Assembly: GCF_030272615.1 (NCBI RefSeq)
Contig: NC_081413.1
Coordinates: 555,857,136 to 555,921,135 of the forward strand
From: Cryptomeria japonica
Lineage: Eukaryota > Streptophyta > Pinopsida > Cupressales > Cupressaceae
Length of the DNA stretch: 64,000 nucleotides
Direction of reading: 5' to 3'
Part shown: positions 11,698 to 23,442 of the stretch, one piece after another
How the letters are laid out: each line of letters begins with the position of its first letter
Numbering within the stretch: the stretch's first letter is position 1
Position numbers and translations under genes: made by a program
The notes under the pieces: model-generated
Told to the model about the DNA's origin: nothing
Seen by the model: the letters and a program-made list of their open reading frames with translations, nothing else
Databases searched by the model: none

Positions 11698-12525
11698 TTA
11701 AAAGATGCTCCTCAACAAAGCAATCTCCTAATAAGTGACACAATTGATATCAAGATGGATCCTTGTATTGAAGATAGAATCGTCAAGATAGCAAAATGTC
11801 TCGATGAAGAAGAACAAAAACAATATGCTTAGTTATTACATGAATTCCCTAAAATCTTTTCTTGGATGTACTCTGACATGCCTAGCATAGATCCTAAGAT
11901 TGTCACTCATAACATTTTCCTAACCCCTGATGCTAAACCCATGAAGCAAAAGATTCAAAAGATTCACCCCAAAGTAGCATTACTTATTAAAGTTGTGATT
12001 GAAAAATTGTTGGATGTTAGATTCATTCATCCTATCGATTATTCCCCATGGATTTCAAACATTGTGGTTGTGGCTAAGTCTGATAATAAGATTAGGATGT
12101 GTATAGATTTTTTGTGATTTAAACAAAGCCTCTCTAAAGAATGATTTTCCCCTCCCAAATATCAATACGATAGTGGATTATGTAGCACGTCATGCCTTTA
12201 TCATCCTTCATGGATGGTTTCTCAAGATATAATCAAATCTTTATTAATCCTCAAGATCAATACAAAACTACTTTCACCACCCCTTGGGGCACGTTTTGTT
12301 GGGTTATGATGCCTTTTGGATTGAAAAATGCAGGCACAACCTATCAGCGTTCTATGACTCTCATCTTCCATGACTATATGTATAAGACTTTAGAAGATTA
12401 CGTTGATGACATCTTAGCTAAATCTATTCTTTGCACAGATCATGTTAAGATCCTTCGTCAGATCTTTAAGAGAATTCGTAAGTATAACATGTTCTTGAAT
12501 CCCCGAAAATGTGTTTTTGGTTTGG
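11698..12525 (+). pseudogene. Reverse transcriptase of gypsy F
   Basis: The N-terminal RT part is at 11866-12117 (FIHPIDYSPWISNIVVVAK, then RMCIDF). An extra T in the run near 12108-12113 shifts the frame, and a second shift comes before 12192. The main part follows: MDGFSRYNQI, PWGTFCWVMMPFGLKNAG and the catalytic YVDD at 12399-12410. Catalytic residues are present but the frames are broken. Confidence 0.9.
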
Positions 12526-13112
12526 ATAGTGGAAAACTATTTGGGTTCATAGTTTTGCATCATGGAATTGAGGTGGATATGAAGAAGATAGATACTATTG
12601 TTAACATGCCACCTCCTAAAAATTTATCCCAACTAAAATGCTTGCAAGGGAAGATTCAAGCTATTCATATGTTTGTTTCTCAACTTCCAAATCGTATCTT
12701 TCCTTTTACTCAATTTCTTAAAAAGAAAATTAGCTTTCAATGGAATGAGGATTGTTGTCAAGCATTCAAAGACCTAAAAAATCTATTTGGCCAATCCTCC
12801 TATTCTTCAACTTGCCAACCCTTCTAAGCCTTTCCTTCTATACACAATTACTTGCCCTCATGCTCTTGCATCCCTATTGGCACAACGTGATAAGGATGGT
12901 AGAGAATGTCTAGTTTATTACATAAGCCACACTCTACTCGATTACGAAGTTTGATATTCTGCGATAGAAAAATAGTGCCTTGCTTTAGTCTTTGCAACCC
13001 AAAATTTAAGGCATTATCTCTTGAATTTTGAGGTCCATCTTATCATTAAATTCAACCCTCTCAAACATATTTTCTTCAAAATTGACCTTTCAAACACTTA
13101 GCTAAGTGGGTT
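12526..13112 (+). pseudogene. RT connection and first RNase H of gypsy F
   Basis: The connection domain (GIEVDMKKIDTIVNMPPP) continues the RT frame to 12827. A frameshift near 12790 moves to the frame LANPSKPFLLYTITC...ALASLLAQRDKDGRE...YYISHTLL, the Ty3-type RNase H. Two stops interrupt it (TGA at 12953-12955 and TAG near 12973). Confidence 0.8.
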
Positions 13113-13660
13113 ATGATGCTGACTAAATTTGACCTTAAGTGTGTCTCACATAAGGCAATAAAGGGACAAGTGTTGACTGACCACTTAGTTGAGGCTCCTT
13201 CATCCTTCTCCCTACCTAATCCGGAGTCTTTTCTTGAAGAATACATTTTCTCCACTGAGATTGATGAGACTTGGGAATTATGTTTTGATGGCTCTAAGTG
13301 TCATATGAGATCAGGGATAGGGGTGGTCTTAGTTTCTCCTAAAAAGAAACATGTCCCTTTATCATATCGTCTCAATATCCTGTGTACCAACAATATTGTT
13401 GAATATGAGGCTCTTATAACTAGAATTAAAGCAGCCTTAGCATTGAATGAAAAACATATACATATCTATGGAGATTCTCAACTAATCATAGGACAAGTGA
13501 TAGGAGTTTATCAAGCTAAGCAAGACAAATTATCACAATATAGAGATCTAGCTATATCCTTGTTACAAAAATTTGACTCATATACCTTGGACCCTGTCCC
13601 TCGAAAACATAATCGACAAGTTGATGCGATGCCATGTGTAGCCTCTCTAGTGTCTTTAGA
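13113..13660 (+). pseudogene. Second (archaeal-type) RNase H of gypsy F
   Basis: The frame 13113-14021 opens within the linker after the first RNase H (KFDLKCVSHKAIKGQVLTDH). It then gives a complete second RNase H: CFDGS, NIVEYEALITRIKAAL, IYGDSQLIIGQV and KHNRQVDAM, which supply the expected D, E, D, D. Two RNase H domains in tandem mark the Tat/Athila-like branch of plant gypsy elements. Confidence 0.85.
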
Positions 13661-15027
13661 GGACCCCTTGGTAGATCTCAAATTCACTATTCACAACCTC
13701 ACTACCTCGGCTATTGTTGATAATCCTAGTGATGTGGCGTATTGTTGCATTATCGATTCTAGTGAATGGTACTTGCATATCATGGGATATTTGAGTGATG
13801 GTACCTTTCCTGATTCTATGAATAAAAACACTAGGGCTAGGATTCACAAATTGGTCGCAAGATACATTATCCTTTCTAGTGTTTTTTATAGGAGGGGTTA
13901 TAATGGTTTTCTCCTTCACTGTCTTAACAAAGCCGAAATCCCTATTTCTCTTGAGGAAGCACATTTAGGTTCTTGCGGGGGGCATTTTGGGGGTAGATCC
14001 TTAGTTCAGAGATTTCTCTGAATGAGATAATTGTTGGCAGGCCATGGAAAAGGATTCCTTCATGTTTGTTAAAAAATGTCATCAATGTCAACAACATAGC
14101 AATTTGATCCATACCCCTACCTGAGAACTTCGATCTCAAGTAGCATCTTGGCCCTTTTCTACATGGGGTTTGGATCTCATTGGTAAAATATCTCCTCCCT
14201 CATCTCAAGGACATACTTTCATCATAACTGCAATTGATTACTTTACAAAGTGGGTGGTAGCAGTTACTCTTTGATCCACTACTGCTGAAGTAATTTGTCA
14301 ATTCATCTTGGAAAACATTATTTCCCGATTTGGAATACCTTCCGCCTTAGTTTCGGATAATGGAACGTCATTTAAAAATATGGATGTGAATAATTTTCTT
14401 GAGAAATATCATATTCAACATAAATTTTCTACACCTTGCTATCCTCAATCAAATAGTCAAGTTGAGTCTTCAAATAGGATAATTGAACAAATTATTCGAA
14501 AGACTGTAAACAAGCTTGGTAAGGATTGGCATACTCAATTAACCTACACTCTTTGGGCCTATCAGATGAGTGTGTGTGTCGCTATGGGTTGTACTCCTTA
14601 TAATCTTGTTTATGGTGATGATACCATTATGCCTTTGGAGTTAGAAAGTCATTCTTTGAGAGTCTCTCTTAAGGGTATAGTGAATGATGATTCTTATAGA
14701 GAACAAATACTTCAACAACATGAGATGCTTGATGAATGGCGTATAAATGCTCTTGAGAATATTCAAGCATATCATAAAACTTTGCAAAGAAGCTACAATG
14801 ATATAGTTATTCAATGTTCCTTCTTAGTAGGTGATCTAGTGCTTTATGAGAATCAACGTAATGTGAATGCTTTACCCGAGGAGAAAGAAAAATTCAGCCC
14901 TAATTGGCTTGGACCATACATCATTGTTGAAGTCTATGGATCAGGTGCTTACAAGATAGCAAATGTGGAAGGTAGACCTCTTAAGGAACCTATAAATGTT
15001 ATGCACCTTCATAGATATTATGCCTAG
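13661..15027 (+). pseudogene. Integrase of gypsy F
   Basis: The zinc-binding region spans a frameshift near 14021 (HLGSCGGHFGGRSLVQRF, then CHQCQQH near 14080). The core has WGLDLIG, VSDNGTSFKN and a Glu in SQVESSNR, so the D, D, E triad is readable. The C-terminal module NWLGPYIIVEVYGSGAYKI precedes the stop at 15025-15027. In-frame TGA codons at about 14124 and 14274 break it. The open frame 14308-15027 covers core to end. Confidence 0.9.
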
Positions 15028-15426
15028 CTTTTATTTCTCTCTCTAACTCTCTATCTTTCTCTTTCTTTCTATTCTATTTCTCTCTCTCTTTTTACCTTTT
15101 TCTTTCTTCAAAATTTTCATCAAGATCTTCATCACTATTCATTGTGGTAAACATGATACCCTATTTCATCTCACTAATAAGCAAGCCAAAATAGGGGGGC
15201 ATATAGCTACCCATGAATTTCATCACCTTCTTTAGTAAGCATTAGGTGATTTTGTGATCTATCATGTGGTTTTGCAAGGTATGGTTCCTAACTGTGTACT
15301 ATAGATACCGTTGGGGGCTTTGTTCGCCAACTTATGGATATATTCTTTTTCAAATGATATTTACTTTTCTATACTTTATCTTGCATATGCACGTAGTGTC
15401 ATATGACCGCTAAAGTGGGGGCCAAA
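15028..15426 (+). promoter_or_regulatory. 3' noncoding region and polypurine tract of gypsy F
   Basis: A CT-rich stretch (15030-15110) is followed by spacer. AAAGTGGGGGCCAAA (15412-15426) lies directly before the 3' LTR and is the plus-strand primer of reverse transcription. Confidence 0.75.
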
Positions 15427-17039
15427 TGTAGTCTCGCAAATTGTACACCCTTGCCAGGGTGGTACAATTTCACACTTAGTTTAGCAACCGCCTTAGTGTG
15501 TTTTGTATCTTGCATTCCTAATCTCTTTTAAGTATTTAATTAATTAATTTAATTCAATCTAAATTCAAAATTCATCACTTCACATGTTATAAAGTTGGGC
15601 CCTTTACCCTAAGTGTGCCCCTTTTCATTTTATTCCTTCAATAAATCATTTAATCATAAACCCTAATTATGTCCTATTTTGACCTTTAAGGCTCGATTTC
15701 ACATATCAAAGCACCTCAAAATCAATTGTCACTTTAGGATTCTCTCTAATATCATCATATATAATGACCCTAAAAATTTGGTGAAAAGTTGGTCGGACCA
15801 TGCCGTGAGTGCACATGGTCCTTGGTTTTTTTCTCAAAATTTTGGGAGCATAATCCTATGGTATAATAATTCTTAACCCTAAAAGAATACAGGGAAATTC
15901 AAATTCTAGGTTGGCCTAAACATGAAATTAAGATCTAGGGTTTCATATTTAAGAGCTATCTTTCTTCATTTGAAGGGGACCTTTTCTAAGAATCTAAGAA
16001 CAATTTTTGGAGCATAAAGAGCCTTCTTTGCAGCGAAAGAGTAGATCTTTGAAGTCTTCAAAAAAATTCAACATTAATCCATCAAACTTTCATCAAGCAA
16101 TATTTTATCAATTGGGGGCTTTTGAACATGTAGAAGAACAATAGGAGATCACCAACTGATGATTGGCTTGTACCTCTCCCTTGGGGTTGGGTATGGTTTC
16201 ATGTTGTTTTCTTGTCTTTGCATAAGCTTCATTTTGATTCATATTCATGCTTTAAATCACTTTGCATCATGGATTTAAAGTAGTTACTTTGTCAATTATA
16301 AGCAATTAGGGTTTACTCTTTAGGGTTGCTCTAGATTGTTTGCTTTCATTTTAGGATCTTGCACACACAAAAGGTTCTTGCACACACATTTTCAGTATAT
16401 TATCGACTATTTTTGGAGGTGGAAATCACCAACACAGGGGTTTGATTAAGGAAAAACCATATTTTACAACTTCAGGTACAGGTTTGGATCCGAGCATCGC
16501 TGGAAGTTTCGAGAATGGAAGAGAACATAGAGATAGTTTTTAGGTGCAAATTTCATTAGAAACCCTAAGGATAGGGGCGTGGTGCCCTGGTCCTTCCTTT
16601 TATCAGTAGGATTTGGCAGAACATAATCTTGCAAGGTTAAGAACCTATCATGTCAGTTGCAGCTCCAGATTTACAGAATCAGGATAGTGGTGTGGAACCC
16701 TGGTCCTAGACATTTCTGCTCAGATTTTAAATATAGGTGCACCTCTGATTTTGCCTCCTAAGATGTACTTTTTGGTAGAATATTAGTTGTCCTTTGATCT
16801 TCATTTACAGATTAGGGGTTTCTTTCTTACTTGCATCCTAGGTTAGATCTCATTTTTGAATCATTCCTCTCTCATTTGCAGCAAGGGAATAGAAACCCGT
16901 AGAGGTTATCCTTGGCTCTCTCTTCCACACAAGAAGTAGTCCAAAGTGTGTCACCTCCCTAGGCTCTTTCGTATTTCATGAGTGTGTATGAGAGTGGGAT
17001 TAGGGTATCCATACTTAGTCTCACTTTTTCCCCTACACA
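15427..17039 (+). repeat. 3' LTR of gypsy F
   Basis: TGTAGTCTCGCAAATTG to CCCCTACACA, collinear with the 5' LTR with many point differences and small indels, so the insertion is old. The TGTAG start and CTACA end are inverted. The last two bases are uncertain, as noted for the 5' copy. Confidence 0.85.
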
Positions 17040-17218
17040 AGGATAATTATAGGATAATTGTTGAAAAGCACAATACAACCACAACTTATGCATCCCTAGA
17101 TACATAGTCAAATCAAGCTGAGATCAACACATCTCTAAGATGCAAATGGGAAGGGTATTACATTTATTTAAATTAAGGGGTATTATAGTTTCAAGTGATA
17201 ATTTTATTGGGATGAGAC
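17040..17218 (+). repeat. End of old H-like LTR and spacer
   Basis: The sequence after F runs to GGGAAGGGTATTACA at 17162, a gypsy LTR end like that of unit H, then about 56 bases of AT-rich spacer reach element J. Confidence 0.4.
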
Positions 17219-18072
17219 TATTGGCAATTGACACTGATCCGGTGTTTTGTAAGGCATGGATAATGGATTAGGGTTGTCATTGATGGCAACTCTCCTTGGA
17301 AATCCTATCTGGTAGTTATTGTTTTTGGTAACTAGTATTGAAAGTGATCGAGTAATCTATCTCTGGTATTTTAGGATATGTAGAGCACTTTTGGTCTGGA
17401 ATCTTTGCGGTGATTGTGGTGGTCAGATTCGTGCATGGGATGATAGGGCCAACATGTAGAAATCTTTTTGACATCATCTCATTCATCCGCATATGTTTAA
17501 GTGATCTAATATAAGCCGACACCCAATTACACGTTACATTGCATATTGTGTTTGGCCAACTTGATGAATGTCTTATCTTGTTATTGCGGATATATATGAC
17601 CAGTGTAGAAGATCTGGTAGCTGACTGAGAAGAGGAACAAAGCAAAGTTATAGTGGGTTATAGTCAAACTTCTTGCACTTAACTAAAACTCATCCAGACA
17701 TTGTTTGATGCTATTTTGGAGTTCAATCATTATAGTTATCATTGTAAATGATCTGCAAGTTAGTGAGACTTCCATATTTTAATTAAACCTTTGGTTCTAG
17801 GTAGTGTGCCTGAATACAAGTGCATTCCCCTTATGTAAAATTTATGTACTCTTGATCACAGTATATAAATATTATGGGTTCCAATCCCACCATGGTTTTT
17901 CCCTTTCTGGGTTTCCACGTAAAAATCCTGGTGTTATGATTTCGTGGCTAATTATCTTTTCTGCATTTTACTTTCTTACATTTTATTCTGGTGGTCTGAG
18001 AATAAGTTTGAAATTTATATACCTATAGAACACTAATTCTCCCCCCCCTCCTAGTGTTCCTTAATTTCAACA
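17219..18072 (+). repeat. Left LTR of element J
   Basis: Collinear with 21102-21364 plus 31353-32024, but it lacks about 75 bases present in the right copy at 31480-31570. It carries the CCCACCATGGTTTTTCCC...GGTTTCCACGT block at 17886-17920 and a C tract at 18043-18052 near its end. Minus-strand open frame 17316-17645 is a shadow. Confidence 0.8.
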
Positions 18073-18093
18073 ATTTAATTTGACAGCAGGTCA

Positions 18094-20697
18094 ATGATGA
18101 TTGATGATATCTTCGAGCATGATGCCAGATTTGCATTGATGATAATTGGGTATGATGTTTATCATTCTCACAAAATGAATTTTCTCTCTGATACTATGAT
18201 ATATGCAACCTATCAGCTGGTGAAAGAAGATATGCTGTATGAATTATGCAAAGTTCTTCTTGAAGAACTCCTGAGAAACTTAAAGAAAATCAAAACTAAG
18301 CAGAAAAATGTTCTTAAATTTGGTTCATTGATTGTTTGTCTAGCATTGTACATAATGAATGAGATCCTCGAGATAGGCAAAGTCTAATGGGCTCATGACT
18401 TACTGGTAGAAACTCAAATCAAATAAGTTTTGTAGAGACTAGGAAATAAAGAGAGTCAGATAGTTTCCCTATGGATTTTCTTTAAAACTTTCCAAGGTAG
18501 AACAAAGAATAGAGTAAGGATCCCTAAGCAAATGGTGGAAAAATATGCAGATACCATTTGCTTCATGGTTGACAAGGACTAGTGCCACATGGAGGAAGTA
18601 GAGCCAAGACCAGTGTGGATAATGTTGATGGCTTATGAGGATGAAGCTCAAACTCTTGAAATCTATGCTCAACATCTTTTCAACAAATCGGTTGAGCCTC
18701 AAGAACCAAAATTTGGCACTTTCAAAGAAAAGTATATGGAACTGCATCAGAAGTTCATTCATCCTGAAAGGAAAAGAAAAGTAACAAAAATGGTTGAGGC
18801 AATGGCTGAATAAATGGGCTTTACTAGAGAAGCCATCAAGAAAGCTAAGGAGAAGAAGGCTCAGATGGAAGTAGAGATGGAATAAAAGAAGCCTAATACT
18901 AAACTAGTTCCCTCCCAAGCAAAGCCTAAGGAGACTAAGTCTTCCCCTACTTTGGTGAAGTCATCAATAGTTCAAATCACATCCAAAAAAGTGGTGTTGA
19001 AGTAGAAGGAGAAACAAAAATAACATATGTCACTATATCTCATGTTGCATATAAGAAAGAGTTAGATGAGTAAGCAGAGAAAACAAAGAAGAAAGGAGAA
19101 TTTGTCAAAGTTATTAGGAAACCCCAGTCTAGTGGTGAGTAGAGTAAGAAGACAAAATCAGAACCCTCTCTTATCAGTAGGCCTAAAAGAGGAAGAAGGC
19201 TAAGGATAGAGTTTGATAAGGATCTTGAATCCAACAAGGTGGAAGGTAATTATACCTTTGTTCCCCAATTAACTGCAAAAGAATTGACTGATGAAATATT
19301 TAATGATGGTAATATTAAGAATATTAACACATACTATGATGATGTTGATGAGAATGGGTAGAGGGAAGTTGAGGAAGTTGTTGTGTTGCATTTGCATAAC
19401 TTCAACAAGTCATTAATTGAGTTAGAATACAGTATTCCAAAAGTTTTATATAACATTCTTAATGCTAGAAGATTGAATGCAAGCCGATTAGATAAGGAAA
19501 TGAAAGAGTGTGAATTGATAAATATCAGTGCTTTCATTTCTCAACAAGAAGTTGATAGACTCATGGAGCTAACCAACAAAAAGGAATTTAGAAGAAAAAA
19601 TAGAGTAAACGGACTTATGGTTGGCAAGGTTGAGGAAATAAGAAAAGAAACTAAACAGATATGGAAAAGGTTCTTAAAGAACAATTGATTGCCAATCAAT
19701 GATGATGAATCTCAAAAGAAAGATACTTCTCATTTGATAGATGAGGCCCATACAACCCTTAATGTAGTAGATAGTCAAAATCCTCTAGTTGATCATCTGG
19801 AGATGGTGGAAATGAAAGGTGAAGAGTCTCAAGAGACACCTAAAGATGATACTGCACCAAGTGGTGACATCGATGCACAGACTAAAGAGAAGGATGTAGG
19901 AAAAGGAGAAGTAGAGGAGGAAAAGACACTAGATAAGGAAGAAGAGGTCAATAAGGGAAAGTTGAAAACAGACGGTATCCTGGTAATCATGAAAATTGAC
20001 ACTCTGAAGGACAAAGGGAAATGAATTCTGCTACATATCTACATTAAATTTGATAAACCTCATGACATTAGGGAGATGTCTCCAGCTGAAAGGTTGATGG
20101 TTGTTGCAGCAGTCCAAGCTCAAGCGAGTCGGGACTTAGTCAAGTCAGAGAATGAGGACCAATAAGTTTATTAAGATGTCCATAGGTGTTTTAAAAAAGT
20201 TGGTACCAGAACTGCAATTAGATCCAAATTCCAACCCCTCCGACAAGCTCTTACAGCTAATCAACAATATCAATACCAATTTTGAGTCATTGGAGAAGGC
20301 AACCACCAAGAAAGTATTGGACAGAGTCAAAGAGGTGCATATGCAAACTTTCCATAAGATGATTGAAGATGACAGAGTTAGACTGAACAAAGGACTAGAG
20401 ACTATCCCTGAGGCATTGAGTGAAGGAGGAAAGATATACAAGTCAAGCCTTATACTACCCAAATTCACCTCAGATATAGATAAGCAGATAAGTGTTTGCT
20501 AGGGCAAGCTTGACAATATATCTCAATCATTTGATTCCCATGTAGCCCTTGCCAGTAGCATAGAAGGTCATGTGATGGCTCTAACTGATCAAATATCAAT
20601 CCTAAACTTGGAAAAGGACAAGATACTAAGGCAGGTTGGTGAACTCTGGAACCTTATTTCTCTTAGGATGGATACCATGCTAAGTAAAAAAGATGAT
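18094..20697 (+). pseudogene. Element J long ORF, unknown function
   Basis: The frame opens 21 bases after the LTR (MMIDDIFEHDARFALMIIGY) and is traceable for about 870 codons through stops and two frame changes: frame one to about 19020, another to about 20140, then back. The N-terminal 250 residues look globular (KVLLEELLRNLKKIK, GSLIVCLALYIMNEI, WIFFKTFQG). The middle is rich in Lys and Glu (19690-20025). The end has heptad-like leucines (LILPKFTSDIDKQI, LTDQISILNLEKDKI), suggesting coiled coil. I recognise no retroviral domain. A gag-like packaging role is possible but unproven. Confidence 0.55.
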
Positions 20698-21101
20698 TGA
20701 AAGAAGACTATGGCATAGCCTATTCCATCAGAATTGAAATATGTGGAGATATATGCTTATGTTTTCAGTGCTTTCATCATAGTTTTGAAGAACTTAAAGA
20801 ATGGGTGGGACACACACTTAGGATTTTTGAATACCATTTTTGCAGATATCTTCAAGCATGTATAGTATATCCGGTATGCACCATTGTATATAAGTTATTG
20901 AGCAACACCCCATCTTTGGCATTGCTATAAAAGGGGGAGAGTAGAGTGAAAAATGTACAGTGAAGGATACAAGTTTTTGGGTTGATATAGGTTTTTTGAG
21001 TTTTTAGTCTAAGGGGCAGCCTTAGAATTTTTTGATCTGGTATACAAGTTTCAACATAGTCATTTTTCACAAGTGTTGCCATCAATGCCAAATGGGGAGA
21101 T
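20698..21101 (+). promoter_or_regulatory. 3' noncoding region and purine tracts of J
   Basis: It holds two purine tracts, AAAAGGGGGAGAG near 20928 and GCCAAATGGGGAGAT at 21087-21101. The second abuts the right LTR and should be the polypurine primer. The two-tract layout copies that of the copia elements in this window, which suggests copia machinery mobilised J. Confidence 0.6.
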
Positions 21102-21364
21102 TGTTGGAAATTGACACTCATCTGGTGGTTTCTAGTGCATGCATAATGGATTAGGGTTCTCATTAGTGGTAACTCTCCTTGGAAATCCTATCTGGTAGTT
21201 ATGGTTTTTGGTAACAGGTAGAGAAAGTGAGCTAGTAATTTGTCTTCGGTATTCAGGATATGTATAGCACTTTTGGTCTGGAATCTTTGTGATATTTATT
21301 GTGGTCAAATTTGTGCATGGCATGATAGGACCGACATGTAGAAATAATTTTGACATAATTTGTT
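21102..21364 (+). repeat. Right LTR of element J, first part
   Basis: TGTTGGAAATTGACACTCATCTGG matches the left LTR from 17219. It is interrupted at 21364 by copia element A and resumes at 31353. Confidence 0.8.
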
Positions 21365-22259
21365 TGATGGTATGATGAAAGAATAAGTATCCAGTAGAAT
21401 ACTGAGAGGGGGGGGTGAATCAGTATATTGAAAAATTGATACAAAGTTCCCAAACTCAAACTCAGTTAAACAAAGTAAACATATCTCAGTCAAGATCAAT
21501 ATTCATAGGAATACTTGACATCAACCGGTTTACATGTTGTGACAACTTTAATAGTAAATAACTTCAACATTTATGTAAAACAACAATTCTCAATCATAAC
21601 TCAACGTATTCATCTCTCAATACTTCTGCATAACATGCCTTATCAAAAATTAACCATATCAACAAATAAAGTCACAACCACAAAAGCATTCACCACTTGA
21701 CACAAATGTTTATACATGGAAAACCCAAATAGGTAAAAACCATGGTGAGATGGCACTCACAAGAATAGCTATCTGAACTCTTTTGAAGTTTTCCATATTA
21801 GGAGCCAAAGCCTATTAGAGCTTTACAATAAGTCTTGTTAAGAACTAATTCCAATTAGGACTCACTCAGTTAAGGGATTTTACAAATATACCTTGATTAA
21901 AAGCACAATACCTTGTTAGGAGTAAACTTGCTGGAGGATTTAAGAATCCAAGCTAATGGACCACCTTGTTAGAGGATTTAATGAGTAACCAAGCTTGTTA
22001 GAGCTCACCCAGTTAAGGGATTTAACTTCTGTTGTAATTGTTAGAAAACAATATTTTTGTTGATATGTCTGAATAGCACTACCTTTTCTTGATCAGATCC
22101 TTCTATAACCTTCAATTTGCCTTCACTCAAAGTGCAGATCCATTCACTAGTTTGGTAACTACACACTCAACAAATTTTCTACCAATCTTGCCAACAACCT
22201 TCACAAACAACTTCATCGACCTTAAATAGAAATCAATTAGGTCCATAACATAGAAAAAA

Positions 22260-23442
22260 TGCCAGAGATGAGACTACGAAAAGTAAGGATAGTGGTTTCA
22301 ACTTTGATTCTGAGACTGAGGGAGAGTCGGAAGAAACTAGCAAAAAAGGGAGTATTAGGGATAAGAAGAGGAGGATTATTGTGGAATCTGAAATGTCAAA
22401 CTCTGAAACTAATTCCCTTGAGGAAAAACCTGTTAAAAAGAGGAAAGGGAAAGCCTCTGGAAAGAAGGCTCAGAAAAAGAACACTAAAAAGGGTAGCAAT
22501 ATTGATCTCAATTATGTTCTAGTTGAGTCTAAGGAGGAGGATGATGATAATAAGAGGATTGATAGTCAGGACAAAGAAGGGGAGGGTAACCCGATTAAAG
22601 ATAATTTGGAAACTATGGAGACTCTGAATACCACTAAACTGCATAATGAGGAAAAAGGGGGTCAAAGTGATAGTGGTGACAAAGATACCATTAAGGCTTT
22701 CTATGAGACCATTACTACTTTGGTGAAGGATATTAATAGTTTGAAAATAGATACACAGGCCATGGCAAGAATTACAGTTGGTGACAAGCCCTTGGCGGAG
22801 CATGTTAAAGAGTTAGTGGTCGTTTTGCATAATGCACAAGCTATTGAATGTATGGTTGGAAAAATCTTAGCCACAGAGAAAAAGGTCAATGAGATGGGAG
22901 ATAGAAAGGAAATGGACAACAAACTGAAAGATTTCGGCAGCAAAATTGACAAGCTGGAGCACAATGTCAAGCAGCTTGCTGATCAAAATTTCCAAATCCT
23001 TAAATCTTCGGTGGACAACATGAACATCTTTATCAACAGGTATGAGAACAATGCAGAGAAGGACGGTGATAAAGAGCAGGTGAACAAGAAGGGTCATGAA
23101 AGGAGGACCAGAGCCAACACAAAGAATAAGGTCGACATCGAAGGTCGTGAGCTAGAGGATATGAAGACCTCAACGAACAACATGAAACAAATGGTTGTTC
23201 ATGCTGAGGAGATCCTGAATAGTATTTAGTTCTAGTTGTTGTCCTTAGTTCTATCCCTTTGCTCTCTTTTTCTTTCCTTTTGCTATCTGTTCTGCATTTT
23301 ATGTAATGATGTTTTAAGTTGGGCCCTTTCGGTGGGTTCATTTTGACTTTTTGAAGTGATTAGGCACTTTTTTATGCTTTTCTGTTCTCCTAGCTTGTAA
23401 AAGGTTCGAGTACCTTTCAAATACCTATTTTTACTTAATCAA
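22260..23442 (+). mobile_element. LINE-type retroposed copy, 1183 bp, 5' truncated
   Basis: Exact 13-bp duplications AACATAGAAAAAA flank it (22247-22259 and 23443-23455), and the rejoined sequence restores the LTR of element A. The 3' end (GGTTCGAGTACCTTTC... ACTTAATCAAAA) resembles plant LINE tails. There are no LTRs. The 5' junction falls inside an open frame, as expected of 5'-truncated target-primed insertion. Confidence 0.85.
22261..23229 (+). CDS. Partial coiled-coil protein in LINE-type copy
   Basis: The frame is open from the 5' junction to TAG at 23227-23229, 322 codons plus stop and no internal stop. It therefore begins upstream of the insertion point; the first ATG inside is at 22381. 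The N-terminal part is Ser/Glu-rich (SETEGESEETSKK), then strongly basic (KKRKGKASGKKAQKKN). The C-terminal half has heptad spacing of hydrophobics (MDNKLKDFGSKIDKLEHNVK), a likely coiled coil. No RT or endonuclease motif is present. It could be a LINE ORF1-like protein of a half-LINE, or a retroposed host mRNA. It is the least damaged open frame in the window. Confidence 0.6.
   Translation, partial: ARDETTKSKDSGFNFDSETEGESEETSKKGSIRDKKRRIIVESEMSNSETNSLEEKPVKKRKGKASGKKAQKKNTKKGSNIDLNYVLVESKEEDDDNKRIDSQDKEGEGNPIKDNLETMETLNTTKLHNEEKGGQSDSGDKDTIKAFYETITTLVKDINSLKIDTQAMARITVGDKPLAEHVKELVVVLHNAQAIECMVGKILATEKKVNEMGDRKEMDNKLKDFGSKIDKLEHNVKQLADQNFQILKSSVDNMNIFINRYENNAEKDGDKEQVNKKGHERRTRANTKNKVDIEGRELEDMKTSTNNMKQMVVHAEEILNSI

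Larger units (their letters stand above)
7649..17039 (+). mobile_element. Ty3/gypsy element F (Tat-like), about 9.4 kb
   Basis: It has two LTRs of about 1.6 kb (TGTAG start, CTACACA end), a primer site, a polypurine tract and pol domains in gypsy order: protease, RT, RNase H, second RNase H, integrase. The flanks AGTAT (7644-7648) and AGGAT (17040-17044) match in four of five bases. The second RNase H places it near the Tat lineage. Several frameshifts and in-frame stops make it defective. A recognisable capsid domain is missing, although the downstream gag-protease linker is there. Confidence 0.88.

Noticed and set aside
21515-21700. Conserved open frame, repeated at 30103-30288
   Set aside because: The two copies are conserved because they are the two LTRs of one element, not because the frame is selected.
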